Positions 25,361 to 34,359 of a stretch of DNA of 64,000 nt are shown in pieces; positions within the stretch are counted from its first letter, which is position 1, and the number at the start of each line of letters is the position of its first letter. Source of the DNA: Clostridia bacterium (GTDB taxonomy: Bacteria > Bacillota > Clostridia > Lachnospirales > Lachnospiraceae). The position numbers and the translations under genes are program-made. The stretch lies in NCBI GenBank assembly GCA_910576325.1, contig CAJTIM010000019.1:29058-93057 (forward strand). Direction: 5' to 3'. Below the pieces are notes generated by a model that searched no databases, was not told the DNA's origin, and worked only from the letters and a program-made list of their open reading frames with translations.

Positions 25361-28069
25361 CTACAAGCTCTCCTGCCGGATACTGTCAATAATATTCTCC
25401 CCTTTCATCCGGCTTCTGGCATACATCATCGTGGCAAACACCACCAGAAACACACTGCACACGGCAATCAAAATACTGGCCGTCGGAATATAAAAGCCCA
25501 CATCCATACTCCTTTCCACCACCTGATAGATCCGCAAGGTAACTAAAAGCGACACCGGAAGCCCATAGAGCAAAGCCTTGCACCCATAGAGCACACATTC
25601 ATAATTCAGCATCCGCCGAAGTCCCTTAGGCGTCATACCCACAGAGCTTAGAACCGCAAACTCCTTCCTCCGCAGTAGCACTCCCGTGGAAATGGTATTA
25701 AACACATTGGCCACCGCAATCAGCGAAATCAGTGTAATAAATCCAAAGGTAAACACATCCACCGTCAAAAGCAGGCTTCTGTGAGTCTGGCGCGTCTCCG
25801 CCTCATCCATCACAATGAAATAACTCTCATAGCCTCCGTCCAGAGCCAGCGCCTCCAGACGCTTTGCCGTCTCCCGGTGATTCTCGGCCTGTATATAGAA
25901 CCGCACGACACTAAAATAAGGATACTCCTCCCCTGTCAGCCTTTGAAGCATACTCTCCGAGAGAAAGACAGAGAAACCTCCGCCCCACTCCCCATAGAGA
26001 TTCATAGGCGCGTGCTCGGCAAATGTCCCCACCGTTACCCTGCAGGGCTTCTGGAAATCGGTCCGTGCCAAATCCTTCCCCGCTGCCCTTTCCGCCTCAT
26101 TCCAGGCATCGTAATCCGTCATCAGCATCTCAATCTCCATTCCGGGAGCCTTCAAAATATCATAAAGCCGGAAACGCTGCTGTTCGGAAATATACCCCTT
26201 TAGCTGATTGAGGGCAATCACCTTATCCGTCTCCGCCCCCAGATATTCCTCCTTCGAAAGTCCAAGCTCCTCCACATAAGCCTCATACGCCGCGTCCTCC
26301 AGAACCAGAATCCGGGAATCATAAAACATCAGCTTTCCATCCTCACGGTAAAGCCCTCCCCATCCTGTATCATCCCCATTATATTGTGTTTCCAGAAAAG
26401 CCCGGTAGTCCTCCGACACCAATTCCGGGTCGATGGGAACATCCATATTGATGCAGCTCTCGGAAAGCATATGATCCACTCCTTGCGTCCCCCGCACACG
26501 CTCCCGGATTTCCTCTATCTCGCCTTCCTTCTCTTCCTCAATATACATGGAAATATCATTTTCCGAAATATCATTAACCGTGTCCACACTGCTCTTCACA
26601 TAAGAGGAAAAGGAGCTTGCGGAGATAAAGAGCACAATACTGATAAATAAGGAAAAAATCGTCGTCCGGTACTGCTTTTTGCTCCGGCTGAAATGCTTCC
26701 CGGCAATCATCCCCTCCAATCCAAACAGGCGGTAGGAAAGCTTTCCCTTCCGGGCAATCCCCCTGGCCACCTTAACATCCCCGGTCTGGCGTATCGCTTC
26801 CATAGGCGAAACCCTGGCCGCGCGTCTGGAGGGAATCCAGGCCGAAATGAGAACCGTAACCAGAGCCGTCACAGCGGCAATCACCACCGCCGGCCAGGAA
26901 ACGGAAAGCCGCAATACCTCCGAGGAAGAATAATACAGGTAAGAAAAAGCGTTTCCCGTAAAATGCAGCGTAATTCCAATCCCCACAATACCGCTGAAAA
27001 TCCCCAGCGGAATCCCAACAGCGCTTACAAGAAGGGCTTCCCGAAGCACCATCCCCCGAAGCTGTCTCGGCGTCGCCCCGGTAGAAGCCAGCAGCCCGAA
27101 CTGCTTCGTCCGATCACTGACCGAAATAGCAAAGGAATTGTACACCAGAGAAATGCCTCCCATCATAATCAGAACAATCAATATCGATGCCAGCCCATAA
27201 AGCATCCGCATAAAAGGCCGGTTCAGAGATACCCCCTGGTAGCGCAGAAGCTCCGAATTATTCGTAGCATAGGAGCTTCCCGCCATATACGTATCCGCAA
27301 CCTCATATACATCCGACGATTTGCGGCACCGGTAGAAACCGACAAAACGGCTGTCTTCCCCCGGCTCTTGATCCGCCGCAGTAATAGCCAGGTAAGCCTC
27401 CCTGCCTCCGGCATCCATAAAGCCAGGCGTCTCCATAAGTCCCACTACGTTATAGGTCCGTGTTTCCCGGGGAATCAGCTCCTCCGCAACCCTAGGCTCT
27501 GTACCGTCATCCTCCTTTGTCATAAGCAGCGGATTGTACAGAAAAAGTTCCTCCGGTTCCTTCCCCGTAGACATACGCTTCCCAATTTCCAGAGTCACCG
27601 TATCTCCAAGCTCAATATCCGCCCGTCCTGATGCAATCGCCATAGAAGCAACCACCAATTCCCCCTCATTCTGAGGCATCCGCCCCTTACTCAGACGCAC
27701 AGGAAGCATTTCCCCTGCCTCCTCCGCCATGCCCAGCACAAACAGGTAGGGCGCCTGTCTGTCCAGCCAGCTTTCATCCGTCGCACCGGGAAGCACAGCA
27801 AAGCCAATCTCCTGAATGGCCGCCGTCTCCTCCACCCTCTCATCACCTTCCAGCTCCCCCATCTGTTCCCCGGAAAGCTCATAGACCGCTCCATGCCAAT
27901 CGCCCATCTGCGCAACCACCGCCCGCAGCATATAATTCTGCAGGCTGGAAATAAAGGTCGTCACTGCCGTCAGCATAGCAGTAGCCAAAACAATCCCTAT
28001 AATGGTCACCAGCGTCCGCATTTTATTCTTCTTCAAGGTCCTAATCGTCGTCTTCGTAAATACATTCAT
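25361..28069 (-). CDS. FtsX/MacB-type ABC permease
   Basis: 902 residues with the layout of large FtsX-domain permeases: one N-terminal helix (about 18-40), a large extracytoplasmic domain, three to four helices with the FtsX motif (about 285-430), a second helix near 480, a second large domain, and three C-terminal helices. Resembles permeases of antimicrobial-peptide-type or lipoprotein-type exporters of Firmicutes. The start overlaps the ATPase gene (ATGA at 28066-28069). Substrate unknown. A two-component system is encoded 1 kb upstream and might control it. Confidence 0.9.
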   Translation of the reverse strand: MNVFTKTTIRTLKKNKMRTLVTIIGIVLATAMLTAVTTFISSLQNYMLRAVVAQMGDWHGAVYELSGEQMGELEGDERVEETAAIQEIGFAVLPGATDESWLDRQAPYLFVLGMAEEAGEMLPVRLSKGRMPQNEGELVVASMAIASGRADIELGDTVTLEIGKRMSTGKEPEELFLYNPLLMTKEDDGTEPRVAEELIPRETRTYNVVGLMETPGFMDAGGREAYLAITAADQEPGEDSRFVGFYRCRKSSDVYEVADTYMAGSSYATNNSELLRYQGVSLNRPFMRMLYGLASILIVLIMMGGISLVYNSFAISVSDRTKQFGLLASTGATPRQLRGMVLREALLVSAVGIPLGIFSGIVGIGITLHFTGNAFSYLYYSSSEVLRLSVSWPAVVIAAVTALVTVLISAWIPSRRAARVSPMEAIRQTGDVKVARGIARKGKLSYRLFGLEGMIAGKHFSRSKKQYRTTIFSLFISIVLFISASSFSSYVKSSVDTVNDISENDISMYIEEEKEGEIEEIRERVRGTQGVDHMLSESCINMDVPIDPELVSEDYRAFLETQYNGDDTGWGGLYREDGKLMFYDSRILVLEDAAYEAYVEELGLSKEEYLGAETDKVIALNQLKGYISEQQRFRLYDILKAPGMEIEMLMTDYDAWNEAERAAGKDLARTDFQKPCRVTVGTFAEHAPMNLYGEWGGGFSVFLSESMLQRLTGEEYPYFSVVRFYIQAENHRETAKRLEALALDGGYESYFIVMDEAETRQTHRSLLLTVDVFTFGFITLISLIAVANVFNTISTGVLLRRKEFAVLSSVGMTPKGLRRMLNYECVLYGCKALLYGLPVSLLVTLRIYQVVERSMDVGFYIPTASILIAVCSVFLVVFATMMYARSRMKGENIIDSIRQESL

Positions 28070-28749
28070 CTGCGGATCACCTCATCTCTGGCAATCTTCC
28101 CATCCTCAATAGAAATAATCCGATCCGCCTGCAGCGCCAGGCTTTCATCATGAGTAATCACAAGAAGCGTCTGCCCATACTTCTGATTGGAAAGCTTCAA
28201 AAGCTCCATAATCTCCTGACTATTCTTCGAATCCAGATTCCCGGTCGGCTCATCCGCCAGCACAATCGCCGGCGCATTCATAAGCGCCCGCCCGATAGAC
28301 ACCCTCTGCTGCTGTCCCCCGGAAAGCTGATTGGGAAGATGCCGTTTCCGTCCCTCCAGCCCCAGCACATGAAGAAGCTCTAAAAGCCGCTCCTCATTCA
28401 CCTCCCGTCCGTCCATCAGCACAGGCAGCGTCATATTCTCCTCCACATCCAGCACCGGAATCAAATTATAAAACTGATAAATAAGCCCAATCTCCCTGCG
28501 CCGAAAAATCGCCAGCTGCTCCTCATTCTGACTATAAATATCCTTCCCATCCAGATACACATGCCCCGAGGTCGGCCGATCCACCCCACCCAAAATATGA
28601 AGCAACGTAGACTTCCCCGACCCCGAAGGCCCAATAATAGCTACAAACTCCCCCTGCTGCACCAAAAAAGACACATCATCCAGCGCCTTCACTTCATTTT
28701 CACCTTTGCCATACACCTTAGACAAATGCTCCACCTTCAACAATTCCAT
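28066..28749 (-). CDS. ABC transporter ATP-binding protein (LolD/MacB/BceA-like)
   Basis: 227 residues, complete: Walker A GPSGSGKSTLLHILGG (about 39-54), signature LSGGQQQRVSIGRAL, Walker B VLADEPTGNLD, H-loop VITHDESLA. The GNLDSKN and QFYNLIPVL segments are typical of FtsX-partner ATPases. Its Shine-Dalgarno (AGGAGGAAG) begins directly after the terminal hairpin of a family B leader repeat. Confidence 0.93.
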   Translation of the reverse strand: MELLKVEHLSKVYGKGENEVKALDDVSFLVQQGEFVAIIGPSGSGKSTLLHILGGVDRPTSGHVYLDGKDIYSQNEEQLAIFRRREIGLIYQFYNLIPVLDVEENMTLPVLMDGREVNEERLLELLHVLGLEGRKRHLPNQLSGGQQQRVSIGRALMNAPAIVLADEPTGNLDSKNSQEIMELLKLSNQKYGQTLLVITHDESLALQADRIISIEDGKIARDEVIRR

Positions 28750-28765
28750 AATCTTCCTCCTGATT

Positions 28766-28935
28766 TAAGTCGCTGCGCGACGGCACTAAAGGGTAAAGTC
28801 GCTTCGACACACCTACAATGAGAGGAACTTCCATTCGAAAGGGCACTCATGAAAGTTCCTCTCGTGCGTCTTTGCGACTTTACCGCCCGGCAGAAATTTA
28901 TTTATATAAAACACTTGACATTTCTTAACCGGACC
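28766..28935. repeat. Structured repeat family B, copy 1 (leader of the ABC genes)
   Basis: About 80-90% identical to 51857-52025. Read on the minus strand: outer stem GGTAAAGTCGC ... GCGACTTTACC, inner stem AGAGGAACTTTCAT ... AGTTCCTCTCAT-type arms, and last a small hairpin GTCGCGCAGCGAC immediately before the Shine-Dalgarno. The first-arm GTCGC can pair with either of two downstream GCGAC(TT) segments, so two exclusive folds are possible. Confidence 0.8.
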
Positions 28936-29053
28936 ATTAAAAGTTCCTCAATATCCTAATTTCAATTCCAAAGTATAACCCCCCGCAATGACATTCCGGT
29001 GACGCCAAAATAACAAAATTGTCACTTACCACTCAAACTTGCAGCACCAAACA
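28936..29053. other. Short non-coding spacer
   Basis: AT-rich sequence between repeat B copy 1 and the family D palindrome; must hold the ABC operon promoter, which I cannot place. Confidence 0.3.
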
Positions 29054-29248
29054 GCAAAATAAGCCGGCAGACATTTCCGATATCCGGTGTCCGGCTATTC
29101 GCGCACACGCTGTCTAATAGGAACAGACATTGCCCTCAAAACCTCACCATCCGAAAAAAACATCCCGGGTAATGTCTGTTCATAGCAGACGGCGTGTACG
29201 CGAATCGTCCGAACACAGGATATGGAAATGTCTGCCGGCTTATTTTGC
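29054..29248. repeat. 195-bp palindromic repeat (family D)
   Basis: Perfect 25-base terminal inverted repeats, 29054-29078 and 29224-29248 (starting GCAAAATAAGCCGGCAGACA), continuing inward with imperfect pairing (GTGTCCGGCTATTCGCG versus CGCGAATCGTCCGAACAC, CAGACATTgCCC versus GGGTAATGTCTG). Right-arm sequence GTCCGAACACAGGATATGGA recurs at about 60805-60828. No protein is encoded, so it is MITE-like or an extended hairpin. Confidence 0.8.
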
Positions 29249-29263
29249 GTCCGTCCGTCCCCT

Positions 29264-29806
29264 CTACCCCCTTAACTCCCACCGCAGCCTAGTAACACTC
29301 TCCAGCAGCCTCCCCTGCTCCTCACGATCCAATTCAATAAACTGGCACCCATAAACAAACCCCGAACCCCCATGCTCCTCAATCCGCACCACCTTGCAAA
29401 ACAGCTTCCACTCCTCTTCCTTCGCAAGCAGCTTCACCTTCAGCAAAATCTTATCCCCCGTACAGCACTGACATTTCGTCCCAATAGCCGCTCCGCCCGC
29501 ACTGATATTACGCACCCTCGCCGGCACCTCCCCCGCTCCGAACCGTTCCATATGAAGAATCTGCGCCTTCAGATTTGTCTCCACACGAAAAAAAGCTCTG
29601 TCATTCTCAACCCTGACAAGCTTCAAATCCTCCCGGCGCCAGAAAAATTCATGCTGCGAAGCAATCTCCCCCTCAATCGGTCCAACCCTCGCCTGCCTGC
29701 TGCCATAACCGCCTCTCTCGCCTATGGGAACAACCGTCTGATTTCTTCCCGGCCCCCGATCCGCTTCCCGTCCATCCGTCCTTTCCAATATATCGCGAAA
29801 CCCCAT
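29264..29806 (-). CDS. PilZ-domain protein, putative c-di-GMP receptor
   Basis: 180 residues from ATG 29806 (AAGGAGA upstream). The C-terminal PilZ domain has the RxxxR motif (RAFFR, near residue 78) and NISAGGAA in place of the (D/N)xSxxG motif, so c-di-GMP binding is plausible. The N-terminal 65 residues are Gly/Arg rich and not conserved. No cyclase or phosphodiesterase with GGDEF/EAL is in the window. Stands alone between the palindrome and a two-component system. Confidence 0.8.
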   Translation of the reverse strand: MGFRDILERTDGREADRGPGRNQTVVPIGERGGYGSRQARVGPIEGEIASQHEFFWRREDLKLVRVENDRAFFRVETNLKAQILHMERFGAGEVPARVRNISAGGAAIGTKCQCCTGDKILLKVKLLAKEEEWKLFCKVVRIEEHGGSGFVYGCQFIELDREEQGRLLESVTRLRWELRG

Positions 29807-29873
29807 TCCTCTCTCCTTCAATCCCAAAGTATCATTTCATTCATACCAAAGCAAATCATACCAATTATCTTAC

Positions 29874-30887
29874 CTACACCACGCCTTTATAAAACCGCAT
29901 GGTAAACCGCGCGCCTCCCTCTGCCCGGTTTTCCGCCTTTAAGGTCCCGTTCTGAGCACAGACAATCATTCTCGAAAGCGCCAGCCCAATGCCCACACTG
30001 GAATCGGAGGCATTTTTCCCCTTATAAAACCGCTCAAACAGATGAGGCAAATCCTCCGGATCAATGCCGGAACCATTGTCCTCTATCTGAAATTCCGTGT
30101 AAAGATAATTTTCCGACGCACGAATCCACAGGGTTCCCCCCTGGCCCGTATGCTCCATACAGTTTTTCAGAATATTTCCCAAAGCCTCCACGGTCCAGGC
30201 CGCGTCTCCCGTAAATCCTGCCCTGTCCTCCATCTCCCTGACAACCGCCTGCTCCCGCAGCTCCATAGGGATACTAAGAGGCTTAAGGGCTTTCTCCACC
30301 AAAGCTTCGGCGTCCACTCTCTCCTTTGCAAATACGGCAGTTCCCGCGTCAATCTTCGAAATCTTTAAAAGGGCGTTCACCAGCCAGTCCACCCTTCCTA
30401 AGAGCTGTGCGCCCTCATAGGCCAGCCGGCGCTTCTCCCGCTCATCCTCCGCCTCCTGAAGCCGTGTCAGTAAAAGATGCAAAGAGGTGAGAGGCGTGCG
30501 AAGCTGATGGGAAATATCCGCCAGGGAATCGCTGAGATAACGCTTCTCCTTAAGCAGATTATCCGACTGCTCTGTCAAACGCCAAAGAAGCTTCTCCACC
30601 TCGTTAGCCAGGATAGCCAGCTCGCCCTCCTGGTAGCTTGTGAAGTTCAGATTGCGCTCTCCGTGGAGCATCCGATCTGCGTCTGCGGCGAGATTTTTCA
30701 GATGGCTGTAACGCATTTTTGTAAAAATAAGCCAGAGCAGACACATAGCCAGACAGCACCAAAAAGCATATGCTATACCGGCTCGGTTGTCCGGAAAAAG
30801 GTAAAAGCCTATGCCTCCTGTAAAAATCAGCAGCAGTAAGGAAATTATTATCTGCTTTCGAATTTCCTGATTTCGAAAAAAGCTCAT
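29874..30887 (-). CDS. Sensor histidine kinase with two membrane helices
   Basis: 337 residues. Two hydrophobic helices near the N-terminus (about 13-30 and 36-57) with a very short loop, a HAMP-like segment, HisKA SLADISHQLRTPLTSLHLLL (phospho-His about 131), then HATPase_c with NILKNCMEHT, EDNGSGIDPEDL and SSVGIGLALSRM. Typical of intramembrane-sensing kinases near FtsX-type transporters. The regulator gene lies 62 bases upstream. Start after GGGGGG with eight-base spacing. Confidence 0.9.
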   Translation of the reverse strand: MSFFRNQEIRKQIIISLLLLIFTGGIGFYLFPDNRAGIAYAFWCCLAMCLLWLIFTKMRYSHLKNLAADADRMLHGERNLNFTSYQEGELAILANEVEKLLWRLTEQSDNLLKEKRYLSDSLADISHQLRTPLTSLHLLLTRLQEAEDEREKRRLAYEGAQLLGRVDWLVNALLKISKIDAGTAVFAKERVDAEALVEKALKPLSIPMELREQAVVREMEDRAGFTGDAAWTVEALGNILKNCMEHTGQGGTLWIRASENYLYTEFQIEDNGSGIDPEDLPHLFERFYKGKNASDSSVGIGLALSRMIVCAQNGTLKAENRAEGGARFTMRFYKGVV

Positions 30888-30949
30888 TATGAATCCCCCC
30901 TATTTTTCCCTACGGGTATCCCGTTAAGACATACTCTGCAGTCCCCCTA

Positions 30950-31651
30950 TCAATTCATACCCTTTCGAAGCGGGCGGACTTCATCCGCTAAAGTATATCC
31001 CATCCCCCGGACAGTGCGGATGATCTGGGGATTCTGGGGATCTGTCTCTATTTTTTCCCGAAGTCGCTTAATGTAAACGGTGAGGGTATTGTCATTGACA
31101 AATTCTCCTGCCGCATCCCAGATTTCTTCCAAAAGCTGATTTCTCGTAAGAATCATGCCCTTATGGTTGAGGAAAAAGAGCAGCAGGCGGTATTCCAGGG
31201 CGGAAAGAAAGCACTCCTGTCCTCCCTTTGTCACCAAAGCGCGTACCGTATCCACCCGCAAATCTCCGATCTCCATTATCGCCTGAGTCTTTCCGCAGCG
31301 GCGAAGAACGCTGCGTATCCGGGACACAAGCTCTCTGGGACGGAAGGGCTTGCTGATATAATCCTCCGCTCCCAGCTCCAATCCGGTCACCACACTGTAT
31401 TCGTCCCCGGAGGCTGTCAGGAAAATCACGGGCAGATCTCCGCTACCCTTTACAGCGGAGCAAACCGCAAAGCCGTTACCGTCCTTTAAGGATACGTCCA
31501 GAAGCAGCAGGTCAAAGCTCTCCTGCTCCACAGCCTCCAGGGCTTCCCTCTGTCCGGAGGCTGTCTTTACCTGAAAGCCCTCGCCTCCCAATACGGCGCT
31601 TAAATTTTCCACAATGTTTTTGTCGTCCTCTACAAGCAGTATCTTTGTCAT
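30950..31651 (-). CDS. OmpR-family response regulator
   Basis: 233 residues. Receiver: VEDDKN, phospho-acceptor Asp in LLLLDVSLKDGNG (about 47-59), FLTASGDEYS and ISKPF; winged helix C-terminus with LSALEYRLLLFFLNHKG and TVRGMGYTL. Paired with the kinase that follows; presumably controls the FtsX-type transporter at 25361-28749, an inference from proximity and family habit. Confidence 0.93.
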   Translation of the reverse strand: MTKILLVEDDKNIVENLSAVLGGEGFQVKTASGQREALEAVEQESFDLLLLDVSLKDGNGFAVCSAVKGSGDLPVIFLTASGDEYSVVTGLELGAEDYISKPFRPRELVSRIRSVLRRCGKTQAIMEIGDLRVDTVRALVTKGGQECFLSALEYRLLLFFLNHKGMILTRNQLLEEIWDAAGEFVNDNTLTVYIKRLREKIETDPQNPQIIRTVRGMGYTLADEVRPLRKGMN

Positions 31652-31666
31652 TGTCTCAAATCCTCT

Positions 31667-31942
31667 CTAAATGCAGCAAACTTCCATTCCTGTCAATCGC
31701 TCGTTCCAACTTCTCATAGCTTTTCCCCACCACTCAAAGTCCTGCCGCACTTTGCAGTGAGGGCATAGGATTCTCTCCAAATTGCTCCCGCAGTCAACAA
31801 AAACCGGGGAATCTTGAATGAGGCTCTCTATTTTTTCAGATTTTATATTTGCTTTCAGAAATTCCAAAACACTTTGCGCCTGCTTCTCTGTAATTTGGTA
31901 AGCTGCATCCGCAGGAATAATTTTTACAATATAATCTGACAT
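31667..31942 (-). CDS. Small zinc-ribbon-like protein, probably truncated
   Basis: 91 residues from ATG 31942, preceded by AAGGAAC. The N-terminal half is alpha-helical (ITEKQAQSVLEFLKANIKSE), then CGSNLERILCPHCKVRQDFEWWGKAM in two pieces with a CxxC pair. The family as I remember it continues for another 50-80 residues with further Cys; here it ends soon after GKAM in an unrelated tail (MRSWNERLTGMEVCCI is 16 residues), so a truncation by frameshift or deletion is likely. Function unknown. Confidence 0.6.
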   Translation of the reverse strand: MSDYIVKIIPADAAYQITEKQAQSVLEFLKANIKSEKIESLIQDSPVFVDCGSNLERILCPHCKVRQDFEWWGKAMRSWNERLTGMEVCCI

Positions 31943-31976
31943 TGCGGTTCCTTCTTTCTTCCCGGCAACTGTTGAT

Positions 31977-32348
31977 TTACATCCCAATTATCTTATATCC
32001 GGCTCTTCCCAGCCTGCTTAACGCCTTCTCCTCCTGTTCCTTTTTTACAAAAATGTAATCCGTATTGTATGTGGAAACTGCGAGGATTCCGATTTCTTCC
32101 TCCGCTAACAATGCGGAAATTTTAGCAAGAACGCCTATTAAAGAAAAATCCAATACGCCTTCTATGCGAAAACCTCTCCATCCGTCCACACGTTCCACTA
32201 TATTCTCCGGTACATCCTTTGTCTGGCAGATCAGAGAGTTTTCCTTGTCCGTTTTGCCTGTAAAGCAATATTCCGCATCAAGCCTCACTTGAGAAAAATC
32301 AGCAGTTTTACACACCGTAAAATCACCGTGAAGTCTCTTTATCTCCAT
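31977..32348 (-). CDS. ACT-domain protein (CASTOR/ACT_7 type)
   Basis: 123 residues. C-terminal half (GVLDFSLIGVLAKISALL then GILAVSTYNTDYIFV) is an ACT domain of the CASTOR-like kind, expected to bind an amino acid ligand. AAGGAG precedes the ATG at ten bases. It is followed by the zinc-ribbon protein after 34 bases. Specific ligand unknown. Confidence 0.8.
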   Translation of the reverse strand: MEIKRLHGDFTVCKTADFSQVRLDAEYCFTGKTDKENSLICQTKDVPENIVERVDGWRGFRIEGVLDFSLIGVLAKISALLAEEEIGILAVSTYNTDYIFVKKEQEEKALSRLGRAGYKIIGM

Positions 32349-32608
32349 GACTGTTTATCTCCTTAACGCCCGTATTGTCCCTATTCCTCACTCCATGAAA
32401 CGGAGATGAGCAAAGACAAATGAAAGAGCGCAATGATAAAACTCCATATTCTTTTCCGCAAATCTCCACATCATTTTCATATTGAAAATCAATTCTATCT
32501 GTTCTTATAACCTTTTTCATACCAGGCAGCATCCCGGAAGTATATCTGCCTAAAATTTATTCTATTGAGAAACAACTTCCACGTCAAGAATATTTTTCAA
32601 TATGATTC
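32349..32608. other. Intergenic spacer, no gene seen
   Basis: Separates the ACT gene (minus) from the plus-strand small-ORF unit. No supported ORF or structure. Confidence 0.3.
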
Positions 32609-32637
32609 TTGCAAATCACACTCCCTTGTGTTATGAT
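32609..32637 (+). promoter_or_regulatory. Promoter of the small-ORF unit
   Basis: TTGCAA (32609-32614), 17-base spacer, TATGAT (32632-32637) on the plus strand. Transcript would run about 330 bases to the terminator at 32958-32979. Confidence 0.7.
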
Positions 32638-32807
32638 CTATCCGTCGCTAAGAAATCAGGATTTAAAACATCCTATATGTTTGGATAGCATATGCAAATA
32701 AAAACATCCCACGGGCAAGGTGAATTTGTCTAAAAGGCAAAAAAGCACCCTGGGGCATATATCTATATAAAAGAAGCATATGCGAACAAATGAAAGGAGG
32801 GCTTACT

Positions 32808-32888
32808 ATGCAGAAGTATTATAAAGCAGACAGCAACATATTGAAACTGACAATCAAAGGTACAATGGCCCTCATGATATACGGATAA
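32808..32888 (+). CDS. Candidate 26-residue small protein
   Basis: ATG at 32808 with AAAGGAGG eight bases upstream encodes MQKYYKADSNILKLTIKGTM plus six residues, then TAA. The short transcription unit has its own promoter and a strong terminator, with about 170 untranslated leader bases and 70 bases after the stop. I do not recognise the peptide. The unit may instead be a structured RNA with incidental ORF. Confidence 0.5.
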   Translation: MQKYYKADSNILKLTIKGTMALMIYG

Positions 32889-32957
32889 CTCTGTTCTGCC
32901 GGGTGAAGTCTGCCCTCGCACCATAACATTGCTATCTGCGCTCATCATTCGTATGCC

Positions 32958-32979
32958 GCACCTTTGAGGTGCTTTTTTT
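32958..32979 (+). terminator. Rho-independent terminator
   Basis: GCACCTTTGAGGTGC stem-loop (32958-32972) followed by seven T. Ends the small-ORF transcript about 170 bases before rtcB. Confidence 0.85.
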
Positions 32980-33147
32980 GTACCCATTTTTCCCTTATAT
33001 TGACTTGTGTACGTCTGACAAACCATCAAACCGTACATCAAAAGCACTCGCCTTATTCAATATAAGCAAGGATTTTCCGAAAATAAATTATAAAAATCAA
33101 CTGATTTTTCCAACCATTTTACAACCAACAAGGAGAGAAATAATTAT

Positions 33148-34257
33148 ATGAAAATAGTAAACGGCATTTATGCCAATGCAGCAATATTTACAGATGATGT
33201 GGAAAGCTACGCGGAGGCCCAAGTGAAGCTAATCTGCGATCAGGAAGCGGCCAAAGGCAGCGCCATCTGCCTGATGCCGGATATCCATCCGGGAAAGGCA
33301 GGCCCTATCGGGCTTTCCATGACTGTAACGGGGCAGGTCATCCCACAGCTGTTAGGCGTAGACATCGGCTGCGGAATGACTTGTGTAAAACTGAATAAAC
33401 AAAAGGCGGAATTTCAAAAGCTGGACGCCGTGATTCGTCAGCAGATACCGGCCGGATTTGCCATCCGAAAAGACGTCCATCCTATGGCTCTGGAATTTCC
33501 CTATGAAGCGCTCCGCTGCTTCCGGCACATCCGGGAGGACAAAGCCCTGCAAAGCCTTGGCACCTTGGGCGGAGGAAATCATTTTATTGAGCTGGACAAA
33601 GGGCCTGACGAATCCCTTTATCTCATCATCCATACCGGCAGCCGGCATCTGGGCCAGGAAATGGCGGAGCACTATACAAAGCTGGCTTCAAAAAAGCTCA
33701 AAAAGCAAGGGAAGAATGTTCCCTATTTTCTAAGCTATCTGGAGGGCGGCGATAAGAATGCCTATCTGGAGGATGCGGCGCTCATTCAGCAGTACGCAGA
33801 ATTAAACAGGGAGATCATCGCCCGGGAAATCTTAAAAGCCATGAAATGGAAGGCGGCGGACCAATTTTCCGTGGCTCATAATTACCTGGATGCCCTTGGT
33901 ATTCTGCGCAAAGGCGCGATTTCCGCTAAAGCGGGGGAACGGGTGATAATCCCGGTAAATATGAGAGACGGCGTGATTCTCGGTCTTGGAAAGGGCAACG
34001 CCGCCTGGAACTTCTCCGCACCCCACGGCTCCGGGCGGCGGCTTAAACGCACGGATGTAAAGAGCCGTCATACCGTGTCGGAATTTAAAAAGGAAATGAA
34101 AGGCATCTACAGCACATGCGTGGGAAGCGATACCTTAGATGAGGCTCCCTTTGCCTACCGTGCTATAGAAGATATTTTGAAGCAGATCGGGGACACCGTG
34201 GAGGTTACGGAGATTTTAAAGCCGGTTTACAGCTTCAAGGCAGGAAGCAAAAAATAA
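33148..34257 (+). CDS. rtcB: RtcB-family RNA ligase, PrfH-associated type
   Basis: GTP- and Mn-dependent 3'-phosphate RNA ligase, 369 residues, shorter than tRNA-splicing RtcB (about 480). Conserved blocks: MPDIHPGK, GVDIGCGMTCV (metal Cys/Asp), LGTLGGGNHFIEL (with guanylate-interacting residues), HTGSRHLG, VAHNYL in place of the usual HN(F/L)xE motif, and APHGSGR near the expected nucleotidyl His. AAGGAGAG precedes ATG. It is followed 103 bases later by prfH; known rtcB-prfH pairs are linked to repair of cleaved rRNA in stalled ribosomes. Confidence 0.93.
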   Translation: MKIVNGIYANAAIFTDDVESYAEAQVKLICDQEAAKGSAICLMPDIHPGKAGPIGLSMTVTGQVIPQLLGVDIGCGMTCVKLNKQKAEFQKLDAVIRQQIPAGFAIRKDVHPMALEFPYEALRCFRHIREDKALQSLGTLGGGNHFIELDKGPDESLYLIIHTGSRHLGQEMAEHYTKLASKKLKKQGKNVPYFLSYLEGGDKNAYLEDAALIQQYAELNREIIAREILKAMKWKAADQFSVAHNYLDALGILRKGAISAKAGERVIIPVNMRDGVILGLGKGNAAWNFSAPHGSGRRLKRTDVKSRHTVSEFKKEMKGIYSTCVGSDTLDEAPFAYRAIEDILKQIGDTVEVTEILKPVYSFKAGSKK

Positions 34258-34359
34258 AATCAGCAATATCCTGACAATACCGGAAGGATTTATGAACACT
34301 TCTGCTAAAGGTATTGAAGGGATATTGCGGTACAGACTACTGGAATGGAGAAATAAAAT

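Noticed and set aside
28914..28935. TTGACA promoter on the plus strand in repeat B
   Set aside because: No proper -10 at 17 bases and no plus-strand gene downstream; it is part of the repeat.
32763..33047. 94-residue minus-strand ORF opposite the small-ORF unit
   Set aside because: Antisense to a unit with clear promoter, ribosome site and terminator; no start signals of its own.
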